Below are positions 42,911 through 49,539 of a stretch of 49,539 bases of DNA, piece by piece; the stretch's first letter is position 1, and each line of letters starts with the position of its first letter. The notes beneath the pieces are model-generated. The model saw only the letters and a program-made list of their open reading frames with translations, did not search any database and was not told where the DNA came from. Origin of the DNA: Ruminococcus sp. UBA3280. Lineage in GTDB: Bacteria > Bacillota > Clostridia > Oscillospirales > Ruminococcaceae. A program made the position numbers and the translations under genes. Location: NCBI GenBank assembly GCA_002362175.1, contig DETU01000069.1:1-49539 (forward strand). Reading direction: 5' to 3'.

Positions 42911-43585
42911 TTACCGTTCTGAACACGTTCTTCCGCTTGCCGAAAATGCACAGTTTCCTTTCATTTTACATGATTCACAACCCTTTTTTCCACGTTCAAC
43001 AGGTGTTTCAGATATTCCTATAATCGCAGTAACCGACTTTGATGGCAAAAGCAGACTGTTTTCCGTTATGGTAAGTCCTATTCTTCTCTGTGCATTCAGA
43101 AATATAAGCAAATCTTTCTGAATGCCAAGCGGCAAGTCACCATATCCTGCACTGAATCGCCATGTGCGGTACTTAGCTTTTACGTTTTCAAAAATTTCTT
43201 CTTCTGCACGGTCGCAAACCTGCTCAACACCTGCACTGCACAGACAGTCCACCGCCAAAGCCTCCGCCATATCTGTAACGGCAGTACGGCGTATAAGCTT
43301 ATCTGCCTCTGCTGAAAGCGTTACAGCCATGACTATAGCTTCCGTACAGCCTGAAAGGTGTTTTTTAATATCCTTGCCTAACAATATTGTATTCACACCA
43401 CCGAGCAAAACGCCGTTTTCAGTGAAATTTACTGTTGTTTTCCGATAAACATATTTAGGTATTACAGACTCTCTTACAATAATTTCACATCTGTCAATAA
43501 TTTCGGATATTCTGTCATCAGGAATACCCTTTATACCCATATAACGTGCGGTTTCTTTTTTGGAAATGGGATTCAGTTTCATCAT
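42911..43585 (-). CDS. Stand-alone MetH reactivation (AdoMet-binding) domain protein
   Basis: A 224-residue protein matching the C-terminal activation domain of cobalamin-dependent methionine synthase. The AdoMet site reads R-F-S-A-G-Y-G-D-L-P, with L-T-I-T-E and L-L-P-S-K-S-V-T further on. The C-terminus adds a Cys cluster (C-E-S-C...C-A-F...C). In many Clostridia this domain is a separate gene used to reactivate a corrinoid methyltransferase. It overlaps the metF stop (ATGA) and is surely co-translated with it. The catalytic MetH part is not in the window. Confidence 0.88.
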   Translation of the reverse strand: MMKLNPISKKETARYMGIKGIPDDRISEIIDRCEIIVRESVIPKYVYRKTTVNFTENGVLLGGVNTILLGKDIKKHLSGCTEAIVMAVTLSAEADKLIRRTAVTDMAEALAVDCLCSAGVEQVCDRAEEEIFENVKAKYRTWRFSAGYGDLPLGIQKDLLIFLNAQRRIGLTITENSLLLPSKSVTAIIGISETPVERGKKGCESCKMKGNCAFSASGRTCSER

Positions 43586-44442
43586 ACACCAATAATTCCC
43601 GAAACCGCTTCACTGATTTTTTTCGCAACATAGGCGTTATTCATAGTATAAAGATGTATACCGTCTACTCCGCTTGCCACAAGGTCAACAATCTGATTTA
43701 CCGCATATGCAATTCCCGCATCTCTGAGTGCTTCAGGATTATTTTCATATTTCTGCATAATTCTTACGAATTTTCTTGGCAGACTTGCTCCGCAGGTCGT
43801 CACCATGCGTTCAATCTGATTTTTATTGACAACAGGCATGATTCCTGCTTCAATCGGTACGTCTATACCTGCAATTGCCGTCTTTTCACGAAATTCATAA
43901 AACACTGAATTGTCAAAGAAAAGCTGACTGATAAGATGTGAAGCACCTGCTTCAACTTTCTTTTTAAGGTTGACTATATCATCAACAAATGAATCAGCGT
44001 CGGGGTGACATTCAGGGTAACAAGCACCTGCAATGTCAAAATCATCTTTTGATTTTATATACTCTATCAGGTCACTTGCGTGCAGAAAGTCCATTTTCGG
44101 CTCAATATCAGGACTTTTGTCACCTCTTAAAGCAAGTATATTTTCAATTCCCCTGCTTTTTATTTCATCAAGAGTTGCGGAAATTTCCTCCTTTGTATAG
44201 TTGATACAGGGAAGATGAATCATCGGCGTTATACCGTTCTCCTTTATTCTTGACGCTACGTCACACGCAAATGTATTGTTACTGCTTCCGCCCGCACCAA
44301 AAGTTACACTGATAAAATCAGGTTTCAGGTCATGAAGTTCGTCAAGTGTCCTGTAAATAACATCAACCGAACTTGTCTTTTTAGGCGGAAAGACTTCAAA
44401 CGAAAAAACCGTTTTTTTGTCAAATATCTCTCTTATTTTCAT
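43582..44442 (-). CDS. metF: 5,10-methylenetetrahydrofolate reductase
   Basis: A 286-residue flavoprotein that makes 5-methyl-THF for methionine synthesis. Family features: F-S-F-E-V-F-P-P-K near residue 15, S-V-T-F-G-A-G-G-S, and N-I-L-A-L-R-G-D. Length is typical. CCGGAGGA precedes the ATG. Its stop overlaps the activation-domain gene, so methyl donor and MetH reactivation are coupled. It lies 15 bp after ung in the long minus-strand run. Confidence 0.95.
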   Translation of the reverse strand: MKIREIFDKKTVFSFEVFPPKKTSSVDVIYRTLDELHDLKPDFISVTFGAGGSSNNTFACDVASRIKENGITPMIHLPCINYTKEEISATLDEIKSRGIENILALRGDKSPDIEPKMDFLHASDLIEYIKSKDDFDIAGACYPECHPDADSFVDDIVNLKKKVEAGASHLISQLFFDNSVFYEFREKTAIAGIDVPIEAGIMPVVNKNQIERMVTTCGASLPRKFVRIMQKYENNPEALRDAGIAYAVNQIVDLVASGVDGIHLYTMNNAYVAKKISEAVSGIIGV

Positions 44443-44457
44443 TATGTCCTCCGGATT

Positions 44458-45129
44458 TTATTCTATGCTCCAGTCAATTTCTTCCATACCGTTCGCACGT
44501 AAAAATTCATTTGCCTGTGAAAAATGTTTACAGCCGAAAAAGCCGTTGAATGCTGAAAGTGGACTGGGGTGAGCAGATTTAAGTACAAGATGATTAGGGT
44601 TTGTGATAAATTTCTGTTTTGCCTTTGCGTCACCGCCCCAAAGTATGAAAACCATTGGTTTCTCACGCTGATTCAGCAGTTTTATAACATCGGTAGTAAA
44701 TTCTTCCCAGCCTATCCCACGATGGCTTTTAGGAGAGTGAGCCCTTACTGTAAGTACGGAATTAAGCAAAAGCACACCGCTTTCTGCCCATTTTGTGAGT
44801 TCACCGTGTTTTCCGAGATTGTCTATACCGACATCGTCTTTAATTTCCTTGAAAATATTAACAAGCGACGGCGGAGGTGTAACGCCCTTCTTTACCGAAA
44901 AACTCAGACCGTGAGCCTGCCCCTCATTGTGATAGGGGTCTTGTCCTATTATAACGCACTTTACATCATCATATGAAGTCAGTTTCATTGCGTTAAAAAT
45001 ATCGTACATATTCGGAAAAACTTTCTGTGTCTTATACTCGTTTATGAGAGTCTGTCTGAGTTTAAGATAATATTCCTTTGTAAACTCATCTTTCAGAAGT
45101 TCGTCCCAGTCGTTATTGAAGTTTACCAT
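44458..45129 (-). CDS. ung: Uracil-DNA glycosylase
   Basis: A 223-residue DNA repair enzyme that removes uracil from DNA. The catalytic water-activating motif G-Q-D-P-Y-H is near residues 62-67, the L-L-L-N-S-V-L-T strand near 120 and the H-P-S-P-L-S-A motif near 187. Length is standard for family 1. AAAGGAG precedes the ATG. It sits 12 bp after the DUF2500-like gene and is probably part of the galE run. Confidence 0.96.
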   Translation of the reverse strand: MVNFNNDWDELLKDEFTKEYYLKLRQTLINEYKTQKVFPNMYDIFNAMKLTSYDDVKCVIIGQDPYHNEGQAHGLSFSVKKGVTPPPSLVNIFKEIKDDVGIDNLGKHGELTKWAESGVLLLNSVLTVRAHSPKSHRGIGWEEFTTDVIKLLNQREKPMVFILWGGDAKAKQKFITNPNHLVLKSAHPSPLSAFNGFFGCKHFSQANEFLRANGMEEIDWSIE

Positions 45130-45141
45130 AATTTCTCCTTT

Positions 45142-45600
45142 TTATATATTTTCATAAACAGTATCTTCATAATATTTGAATTTAACAAGCTTATTTCTTT
45201 TGTATGTGAGCGAACCCTGCTGATTGAACGGTATCGTTTCATAGGCTTCCTTTGAACATTCTATGCGTATATTCTGTCCTTTTCTTGTAACAAAATGCAA
45301 TTCATAATATTCATCAATAAGTTTAACCTGTCCGTCACTTTCAATCACTCTCAAACGGTCGTCACTCTTTCGTACAAGCGTTGCCATTTCAACAATCGGA
45401 GCAGATGACTTTTTCTGTATAGGTTCTGAATATTCAACGTTTTTTGTTTTTCTGCCATGTTCTTCAGGTACGTCTTCTTCAAGAAAAAGTGAAATAAATC
45501 TCTGAAATGGCTTGTCACCGCCGAAGGTCACGATTATAACAATCATGACCACGGCAACCGCACCGAACATAACAAGCATATTTCTTATCTCCGGTGACAC
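45142..45600 (-). CDS. DUF2500-like membrane-anchored protein
   Basis: A 152-residue protein with one N-terminal transmembrane helix (about 6-27) and a soluble beta-rich domain. The C-terminal part carries the pattern Y-Y-E-L-H-F-V-T-R-K-G-Q-N-I-R-I-E-C and G-S-L-T-Y-K-R, which resembles DUF2500, by memory of the family only. The start is a GTG 8 bp after AAAGGA; an internal ATG 7 codons later is also possible. Role unknown. Flanked by galE (42 bp) and ung (12 bp). Confidence 0.75.
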   Translation of the reverse strand: MSPEIRNMLVMFGAVAVVMIVIIVTFGGDKPFQRFISLFLEEDVPEEHGRKTKNVEYSEPIQKKSSAPIVEMATLVRKSDDRLRVIESDGQVKLIDEYYELHFVTRKGQNIRIECSKEAYETIPFNQQGSLTYKRNKLVKFKYYEDTVYENI

Positions 45601-45642
45601 GTTATCAGTCCTTTCTTTTTATGCTGTCTTTTATTTTTTATC

Positions 45643-46656
45643 TTAATTAATTCCGTTCGGATTCATCTTTGTGAAATTCCAGCTGTCAGCACACATTTCA
45701 TCAATTCCCGACTTTGCTTCCCAGCCGAAAATTTTCTTTGCCTTTGAAGCGTCTGCATAACAGGTTGCAATATCACCTGCACGGCGTTCTGTTATTCTTT
45801 TCGGAATGGGCTTTCCGCAAGCTTTTTCATATGCCGCCACAACTTCCAGAACGCTTGAACCCTTACCAGTACCGAGATTTACAGGCTCAAAACCGTTGTG
45901 CTTCATGGCATAGTCTATGGCACATACATGACCGCTTGCCAAATCCATAACGTGAATATAGTCTCTTACACCTGTACCGTCGGGTGTGTCATAATCATCA
46001 CCATAAACACTTAACTGTTCCAGTCGACCTGAAGCAACCTGTGCAATATATGGAACAAGATTATTTGGAATACCGTTTGGATCTTCTCCGATAAGTCCAC
46101 TGCTGTGAGCTCCGATAGGATTGAAGTAACGAAGTGCAACCGCACTAAATTCACTATCCGCAACACAAACGTCACGGAGAATCTGTTCAATCATGACTTT
46201 TGTATAACCGTAAGGGTTAGTGGCAGAAGTAGGCATATCCTCCGTATAGGGTGCTTTGTTGTTCATGCCGTAAACAGTCGCAGACGATGAAAAAACAATC
46301 TTCTTACAACCGTTTTCACGCATAACTCTAAGAAGAACAAGTGTACCGTGAATATTATTTGTGTAATATTCAAGCGGTTTTCTGACAGACTCACCGACAG
46401 CTTTGAGTCCTGCAAAATGCACAACCGCATCAATGTCATTTTTGCTGAAAACATCAGAAAGAGCGTCATAGTCGCAAATGTCAGCTTTAACAAAAGTAAC
46501 CCCTTTACCGCTGATTTTTTCTATTCTTCCAACTGCTGCCTCTTTGGAATTACTGAGATTATCAACAATCACAATTTCATATCCGTTTTTAAGAAGTTCA
46601 ACGCACGTATGACTTCCGATAAATCCCGTGCCTCCTGTAACAAGAATTTTACCCAT
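45643..46656 (-). CDS. galE: UDP-glucose 4-epimerase
   Basis: A 337-residue extended short-chain dehydrogenase that interconverts UDP-glucose and UDP-galactose. G-G-T-G-F-I-G-S-H-T opens the Rossmann fold, A-V-H-F-A-G-L-K-A-V-G-E-S follows, and the catalytic Y-G-Y-T-K is present. The C-terminal R-R-A-G-D-I-A-T-C-Y-A-D block is characteristic of GalE. Length is standard. TAGGAGG precedes the ATG. It has a promoter at 46689-46717 and leads a run of six minus-strand genes down to 41491. Confidence 0.95.
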   Translation of the reverse strand: MGKILVTGGTGFIGSHTCVELLKNGYEIVIVDNLSNSKEAAVGRIEKISGKGVTFVKADICDYDALSDVFSKNDIDAVVHFAGLKAVGESVRKPLEYYTNNIHGTLVLLRVMRENGCKKIVFSSSATVYGMNNKAPYTEDMPTSATNPYGYTKVMIEQILRDVCVADSEFSAVALRYFNPIGAHSSGLIGEDPNGIPNNLVPYIAQVASGRLEQLSVYGDDYDTPDGTGVRDYIHVMDLASGHVCAIDYAMKHNGFEPVNLGTGKGSSVLEVVAAYEKACGKPIPKRITERRAGDIATCYADASKAKKIFGWEAKSGIDEMCADSWNFTKMNPNGIN

Positions 46657-46688
46657 AAAAGTCCTCCTAAAAAATTTCTATACTTTCT

Positions 46689-46717
46689 ATTATATTATAT
46701 TTTCATGATTTTTGCAA
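46689..46717 (-). promoter_or_regulatory. sigma-A promoter of the galE run
   Basis: Minus-strand TTGCAA (46712-46717) and TATAAT (46689-46694) with a 17 bp spacer. Confidence 0.85.
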
Positions 46718-46724
46718 GATATAA

Positions 46725-46753
46725 TTGAAAATTTCTTATAAATATGTTATAAT
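46725..46753 (+). promoter_or_regulatory. sigma-A promoter of the ttcA-like gene
   Basis: TTGAAA (46725-46730) and TATAAT (46748-46753) with a 17 bp spacer, divergent from and only 8 bp away from the galE -35 box. Confidence 0.88.
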
Positions 46754-46781
46754 ATTGCAAATAAATAATACGGAGGTAAAT

Positions 46782-47501
46782 ATGCAGAAAATTCTCGGGT
46801 ATATGCGTAAGGCTATTCAGGAATATAATCTTATAAGTGACGGCGACAGAATATGCGTTGGTATTTCGGGCGGAAAGGACAGTCTTGTCATGCTCAGGGG
46901 ACTTGCCCTGCTAAAAAGTTTTATCGGAATTAATTATGATATTGTCGGGCTTACCATTGACCCAAGATTCAACGGTACTGACGGTGACTATTCCGCTGTA
47001 TCGGAATTTTGTGCCGAATGTAATACTGAATACCATATTGTCTCAACACATATCGGTGAAATTGTTTTTGATGTACGGAAAGAACCTAACCCGTGCAGTT
47101 TGTGTTCACGCATGAGACGCGGTGCAATTCACAATGCTGCCGCTGAACTCGGTTGTAACAAAATCGCTCTCGGTCACAATTACGACGACGTTATTGAAAC
47201 TTTTATAATGAATCTTTTTACTGAAGGACGAATAGGCTGTTTTTCACCTGCTTCCTATATGGAAGATAAAAATATACATATTATCCGTCCTCTTGTTCTT
47301 GCACCTGAACGTGCAATAAAAAAAGCTGTCATGAAAAATAATTTTCCTGTGGTCAAATCGTTATGTCAGGCAGACGGTCACACAAACCGACAACAGACAA
47401 AAGACTTTATTGCTGAAATGGAAAGGAAAAATCATGGATTCAAAAACAGGATTTTCGGAGCAATGCAACGTGCCGACATCGATGGCTGGGGTATAAAATA
47501 A
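46782..47501 (+). CDS. ttcA: TtcA-like tRNA 2-thiocytidine biosynthesis protein
   Basis: A 239-residue PP-loop ATPase. The nucleotide loop S-G-G-K-D-S lies near residues 30-35; the C-S-L-C pair and a later single Cys in S-L-C-Q-A-D-G match the three cluster-binding cysteines of TtcA, which thiolates cytidine 32 of tRNA using an Fe-S cluster. I start at the ATG at 46782, after ACGGAGGT; the longer frame crosses the promoter. The short N-terminus relative to Escherichia TtcA is common in Firmicutes. Other TtcA-family roles are possible. Confidence 0.87.
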   Translation: MQKILGYMRKAIQEYNLISDGDRICVGISGGKDSLVMLRGLALLKSFIGINYDIVGLTIDPRFNGTDGDYSAVSEFCAECNTEYHIVSTHIGEIVFDVRKEPNPCSLCSRMRRGAIHNAAAELGCNKIALGHNYDDVIETFIMNLFTEGRIGCFSPASYMEDKNIHIIRPLVLAPERAIKKAVMKNNFPVVKSLCQADGHTNRQQTKDFIAEMERKNHGFKNRIFGAMQRADIDGWGIK

Positions 47502-47506
47502 TTAAA

Positions 47507-47534
47507 AAAGACTCTCCCGAAGGAGAGTCTTTCT
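47507..47534. terminator. Bidirectional terminator between ttcA-like gene and scaE-like gene
   Basis: An 11-bp stem AAAGACTCTCC/GGAGAGTCTTT with a CGAA loop; T-rich on the plus strand and six T on the minus strand. Confidence 0.93.
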
Positions 47535-47563
47535 TTATATCGTATGGACACAAAAGTTTTTAA

Positions 47564-48634
47564 TTAGTCATTCTTCTTTCTGAGAACGAATGCTGTACCG
47601 ATTGCAACTGCAAGACCTGCTGCTGCTACGCCGACACCTGCAACACCTGTCTTAGGTGAGCTGTTTTTGCTGCTGTTCTTATTGTTGCTGCTTGTTGTCT
47701 TGTTGTTATTGTTATTATTATTGTTGTTTGCATTTGTATTTGTATTAGTGTTTGTTCCTGTTGTATCAGGAGCATCTGTATTTGTCTGTGAACCTGTAGT
47801 AGTAGTAGTTGTTGTTGTTGTAGAAGATGTTGAAGATGTAGATGTTGTTGTTGAAGTAGATGTTGTTGAAGTAGATGTTGTAGAAGAAGATGTTGAAGAA
47901 GTAGAAGTTGATGTTGATGTAGATGTAGAAGTTGATGTAGATGTTGTAGTAGTTGTTGTTGTTGTAGATGTTGTAGTAGTAGTTGTTGTACCACCTTCAA
48001 TCTCAATCCAACCATTGTCAAGACCCCGAGTAAATACCCATCCCTGCATGAGCTGACCTACACGGTTATCTGCAGCGTTTGTGAACTTATCAACAGCATT
48101 AGGTGAACTTCTGTATACGATGTCAATCGGATACTTATCGCCAGCAGCAACATCAGCAGGAAGATTAAAGGACATTGTATAGAGTACACCATCAAGACCA
48201 TAGTCACCTTTACTAGATGTTGTACAGAAAACACCACCTGTATATAATTCAGTAGTGAGTGCAAGCTTAGCTCCACCCTTACCCAATGTAATGTCAGCAT
48301 CACCAAATCTGTCCTTTAAAATTTCAAGACGTGAATCATAATCAAAATGCATACCTGTAGGAGCCCATAAAGCGTCAGTACCGCCTGAAACAGTTACATT
48401 AACTTCAACAGGGGTGCTGCTTGCAACAAGTTCCTGAGCCTCAGCAAGAGTAAGAGTTATTTTATCAACTGAAACTGTGGGCTTAATAGTAGAATCTGCA
48501 ATTTCTTCATCAGTAAAACCATTATTAGCACCTCTGATTTCGTCAGCAGCAAAAGCAGAAACTGAAGTAGCAGAAACTGCAACAGCAGAAATTGCAAGTG
48601 CAGCAAAAGCTTTCTTTAAATAATTAGTCTTCAT
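47564..48634 (-). CDS. scaE: ScaE-like sortase-anchored single-cohesin scaffoldin
   Basis: A 356-residue surface anchor. Signal peptide (1-30), then a single cohesin (about 51-214) with the early strand P-T-V-S-V-D-K-I-T-L, W-A-P-T-G-M-H-F-D-Y-D-S-R-L-E-I-L and the closing R-V-G-Q-L-M-Q-G-W-V. A Thr/Ser linker (215-285) and an Asn-rich stretch lead to the sorting signal S-P-K-T-G (326-330), a 21-residue hydrophobic helix and R-K-K tail. In R. flavefaciens ScaE is covalently bound to the wall and its cohesin holds X-dockerins of ScaB and CttA. The gene order cttA then scaE is the same here. Ser replaces the usual Leu of LPXTG. Confidence 0.9.
   Translation of the reverse strand: MKTNYLKKAFAALAISAVAVSATSVSAFAADEIRGANNGFTDEEIADSTIKPTVSVDKITLTLAEAQELVASSTPVEVNVTVSGGTDALWAPTGMHFDYDSRLEILKDRFGDADITLGKGGAKLALTTELYTGGVFCTTSSKGDYGLDGVLYTMSFNLPADVAAGDKYPIDIVYRSSPNAVDKFTNAADNRVGQLMQGWVFTRGLDNGWIEIEGGTTTTTTTSTTTTTTTTSTSTSTSTSTSTSTSSTSSSTTSTSTTSTSTTTSTSSTSSTTTTTTTTTGSQTNTDAPDTTGTNTNTNTNANNNNNNNNNKTTSSNNKNSSKNSSPKTGVAGVGVAAAGLAVAIGTAFVLRKKND
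47788..47991 (-). repeat. Simple-sequence tract coding the ScaE-like linker
   Basis: About 200 bp of near-perfect 3-bp and 6-bp units (ACA/TCT triplets on the coding strand) encode mainly Thr and Ser. Such tracts can change length by slippage in steps of one codon. Confidence 0.85.
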
Positions 48635-48711
48635 TATTGTTTATTCCTTTCAAATAAATTAATTTTATATATGGTGTTCTGCCGCCACTCGACGGCAGAG
48701 TTTAAACGTTA

Positions 48712-49539
48712 TTATGCGTTACCGGCAAGTATATTGCCCCAGATAGTTTCTTCATCGTCAGTATTGTCAGGATTTGAAACCTTTGCATAATAGATTGAAA
48801 TATTTGTAGCGTCAACGGTATCTACCTGTCTGCTGCCCTTTGAAGCCTTCCAGTTATTTTCAACTACATGAGTACTCTGGTTAACGTCGCCAAGGAATGC
48901 TGCAAAATGGTCATAAACCGAATCAGGTCCTGTAACGAGAGTAGTGTTTGATATTGAAAGCTGAGTATCTTCTGTTGTACCCTTGCCAGCAGAGAATACT
49001 GCATAGTAAAGCTGAATCTGTGTAGCGTCTACAGCATCGACAAGATTATCAAGGTTTACGTCACCCTTTACACCGATATAAGCTGTAACTACAACATTAT
49101 ATCCACTTGCGTCCTTAAGAGTGTCACCCTTTGCAAGAACAGTCTTTCCTGCTTCGTCAACAATATCTTCACCGGCGTAAACTAAAGCTACATTATACTT
49201 GAATGTTGTATTGTTCTTTGTAAACTTTTCAGCAGGTGATGCTTCAAAGTCAAAGTAATCAATAAGGTCAATATCTTCTGTTGTATCGTCAGCGTAAACT
49301 ACATTAAGGGTAAGTCCGTTTACCTGTTCCTTATGGAATTCCTTTTCATAGCTGTAATAGAAGCCGTAACCTTCTGCTTCAGCAGCTACTGAAAAGCTCT
49401 TTACTTCACCATTTAATACAATACCTGTATTTGTACTTGTTGAGGTTGATGTAGAAGTAGATGTTGAGCTGTCTGATGATGTTGATGTTGTGGAATCTGT
49501 TGTTGTAGATGTTGTGCTGTCTGATGATGTTGATGTTGT
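48712..49539 (-). CDS. cttA: CttA-like protein, C-terminal part: linker, X module and dockerin (cut by window end)
   Basis: An open frame of 275 codons running off the window. It holds a Thr/Ser linker (1-36), an X module (about 37-155) starting T-G-I-V-L-N-G-E-V and a dockerin (158-254). The dockerin has a first loop D-V-N-L-D-N-L-V-D-A-V-D-A-T, a long insert, and a second loop interrupted by about a dozen residues before V-D-T-V-D-A-T-N-I. The phrase Y-I-G-V-K-G-D and this interrupted second repeat match the X-dockerin of R. flavefaciens CttA as I remember it. CttA bears cellulose-binding modules and tethers the cell to cellulose through ScaE. Here it lies 77 bp upstream of the ScaE-like gene. 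The upstream modules are not visible. Confidence 0.85.
   Translation of the reverse strand, partial: TTSTSSDSTTSTTTDSTTSTSSDSSTSTSTSTSTSTNTGIVLNGEVKSFSVAAEAEGYGFYYSYEKEFHKEQVNGLTLNVVYADDTTEDIDLIDYFDFEASPAEKFTKNNTTFKYNVALVYAGEDIVDEAGKTVLAKGDTLKDASGYNVVVTAYIGVKGDVNLDNLVDAVDATQIQLYYAVFSAGKGTTEDTQLSISNTTLVTGPDSVYDHFAAFLGDVNQSTHVVENNWKASKGSRQVDTVDATNISIYYAKVSNPDNTDDEETIWGNILAGNA
49468..49539 (-). repeat. Direct repeat in the CttA-like linker
   Basis: A 24-bp unit at 49468-49491 recurs at 49516-49539, one 48-bp period (16 codons) apart. The copies encode a repeated T-T-S-T-S-S-D-S and probably arose by unequal crossing-over. Confidence 0.8.

Noticed and set aside
47667..48056. Val-rich open frame on the plus strand opposite the scaE-like linker
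   Set aside because: It is the antisense of the Thr/Ser triplet tract, with no ribosome site; the same holds for the Val-rich frames near 2509-3454 and 7362-7613.
1..49539. CRISPR array, prophage or insertion sequence
   Set aside because: I found no regularly spaced direct repeats with unique spacers, no transposase, integrase or phage structural genes, and no flanking inverted repeats of an element.

Overview
The window looks like a chromosomal segment from a cellulosome-forming Ruminococcus (Oscillospiraceae, Firmicutes), close in gene content to R. flavefaciens and its gut relatives. The evidence is internal. The right edge carries the end of a CttA-like X-module/dockerin protein followed by a cohesin protein with a cell-wall sorting signal, which is the cttA-scaE order known from the R. 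flavefaciens sca cluster. Four further dockerin proteins with Thr/Ser-rich linkers lie elsewhere in the window. DNA is AT-rich, and many promoters match the sigma-A consensus with 17-18 bp spacers. The species is inference.

Layout. 1-222: truncated tRNA-Gln and a divergent lipid-kinase promoter. 223-10102: plus-strand block rich in exported proteins: lipid kinase, cell-wall-repeat protein with a transglutaminase-like domain, a lipoprotein, an MBOAT O-acyltransferase with its DHHW partner and a co-directional dockerin/SH3 protein, then a lipoprotein penicillin-binding protein. 10301-12247: dockerin-bearing GH26 mannanase. 12331-21351: HAD phosphatase, then minus-strand genes rodA and comM, a dockerin protein of unknown function, a lipoprotein, the NAD(P)HX repair gene and three small genes. 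21477-25103: small membrane protein, CadC-like repressor, amidohydrolase, degenerate CPBP protein, tadA and tRNA-Leu. 25105-29994: leucine-rich-repeat lipoprotein, htpG under a perfect CIRCE element, and rny behind a leader of about 300 nt. 30036-34255: M6-type peptidase with an N-terminal dockerin, O-antigen-ligase-like protein, ferredoxin, DUF4352-like lipoprotein. 34305-40450: flippase, aminotransferase, an unknown gene with strong codon bias, trpS, mazG, HU and rqcP. 40452-46656: minus-strand sugar-nucleotide and one-carbon genes (epimerase, orphan solute-binding protein, MetH-activation protein, metF, ung, DUF2500-like, galE). 46782-47501: TtcA-like thiolase. 47564-49539: ScaE-like anchor and CttA-like protein.

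How they fit together. The surface machinery uses five attachment modes: sortase (ScaE-like), dockerin-cohesin, cell-wall repeats, lipobox lipidation and transmembrane segments. The dockerins fall into two visible classes. The CttA-like protein and two proteins of unknown function share a D-A-V-D-A-T...Y-Y-A signature, while the mannanase and peptidase have different recognition positions. I infer that the first class docks directly on the ScaE-like anchor and the second on other scaffoldins. The rest is mostly housekeeping. The only gap above 300 bases is 27838-28366 (htpG to rny); it holds two promoters, CIRCE and the rny leader.
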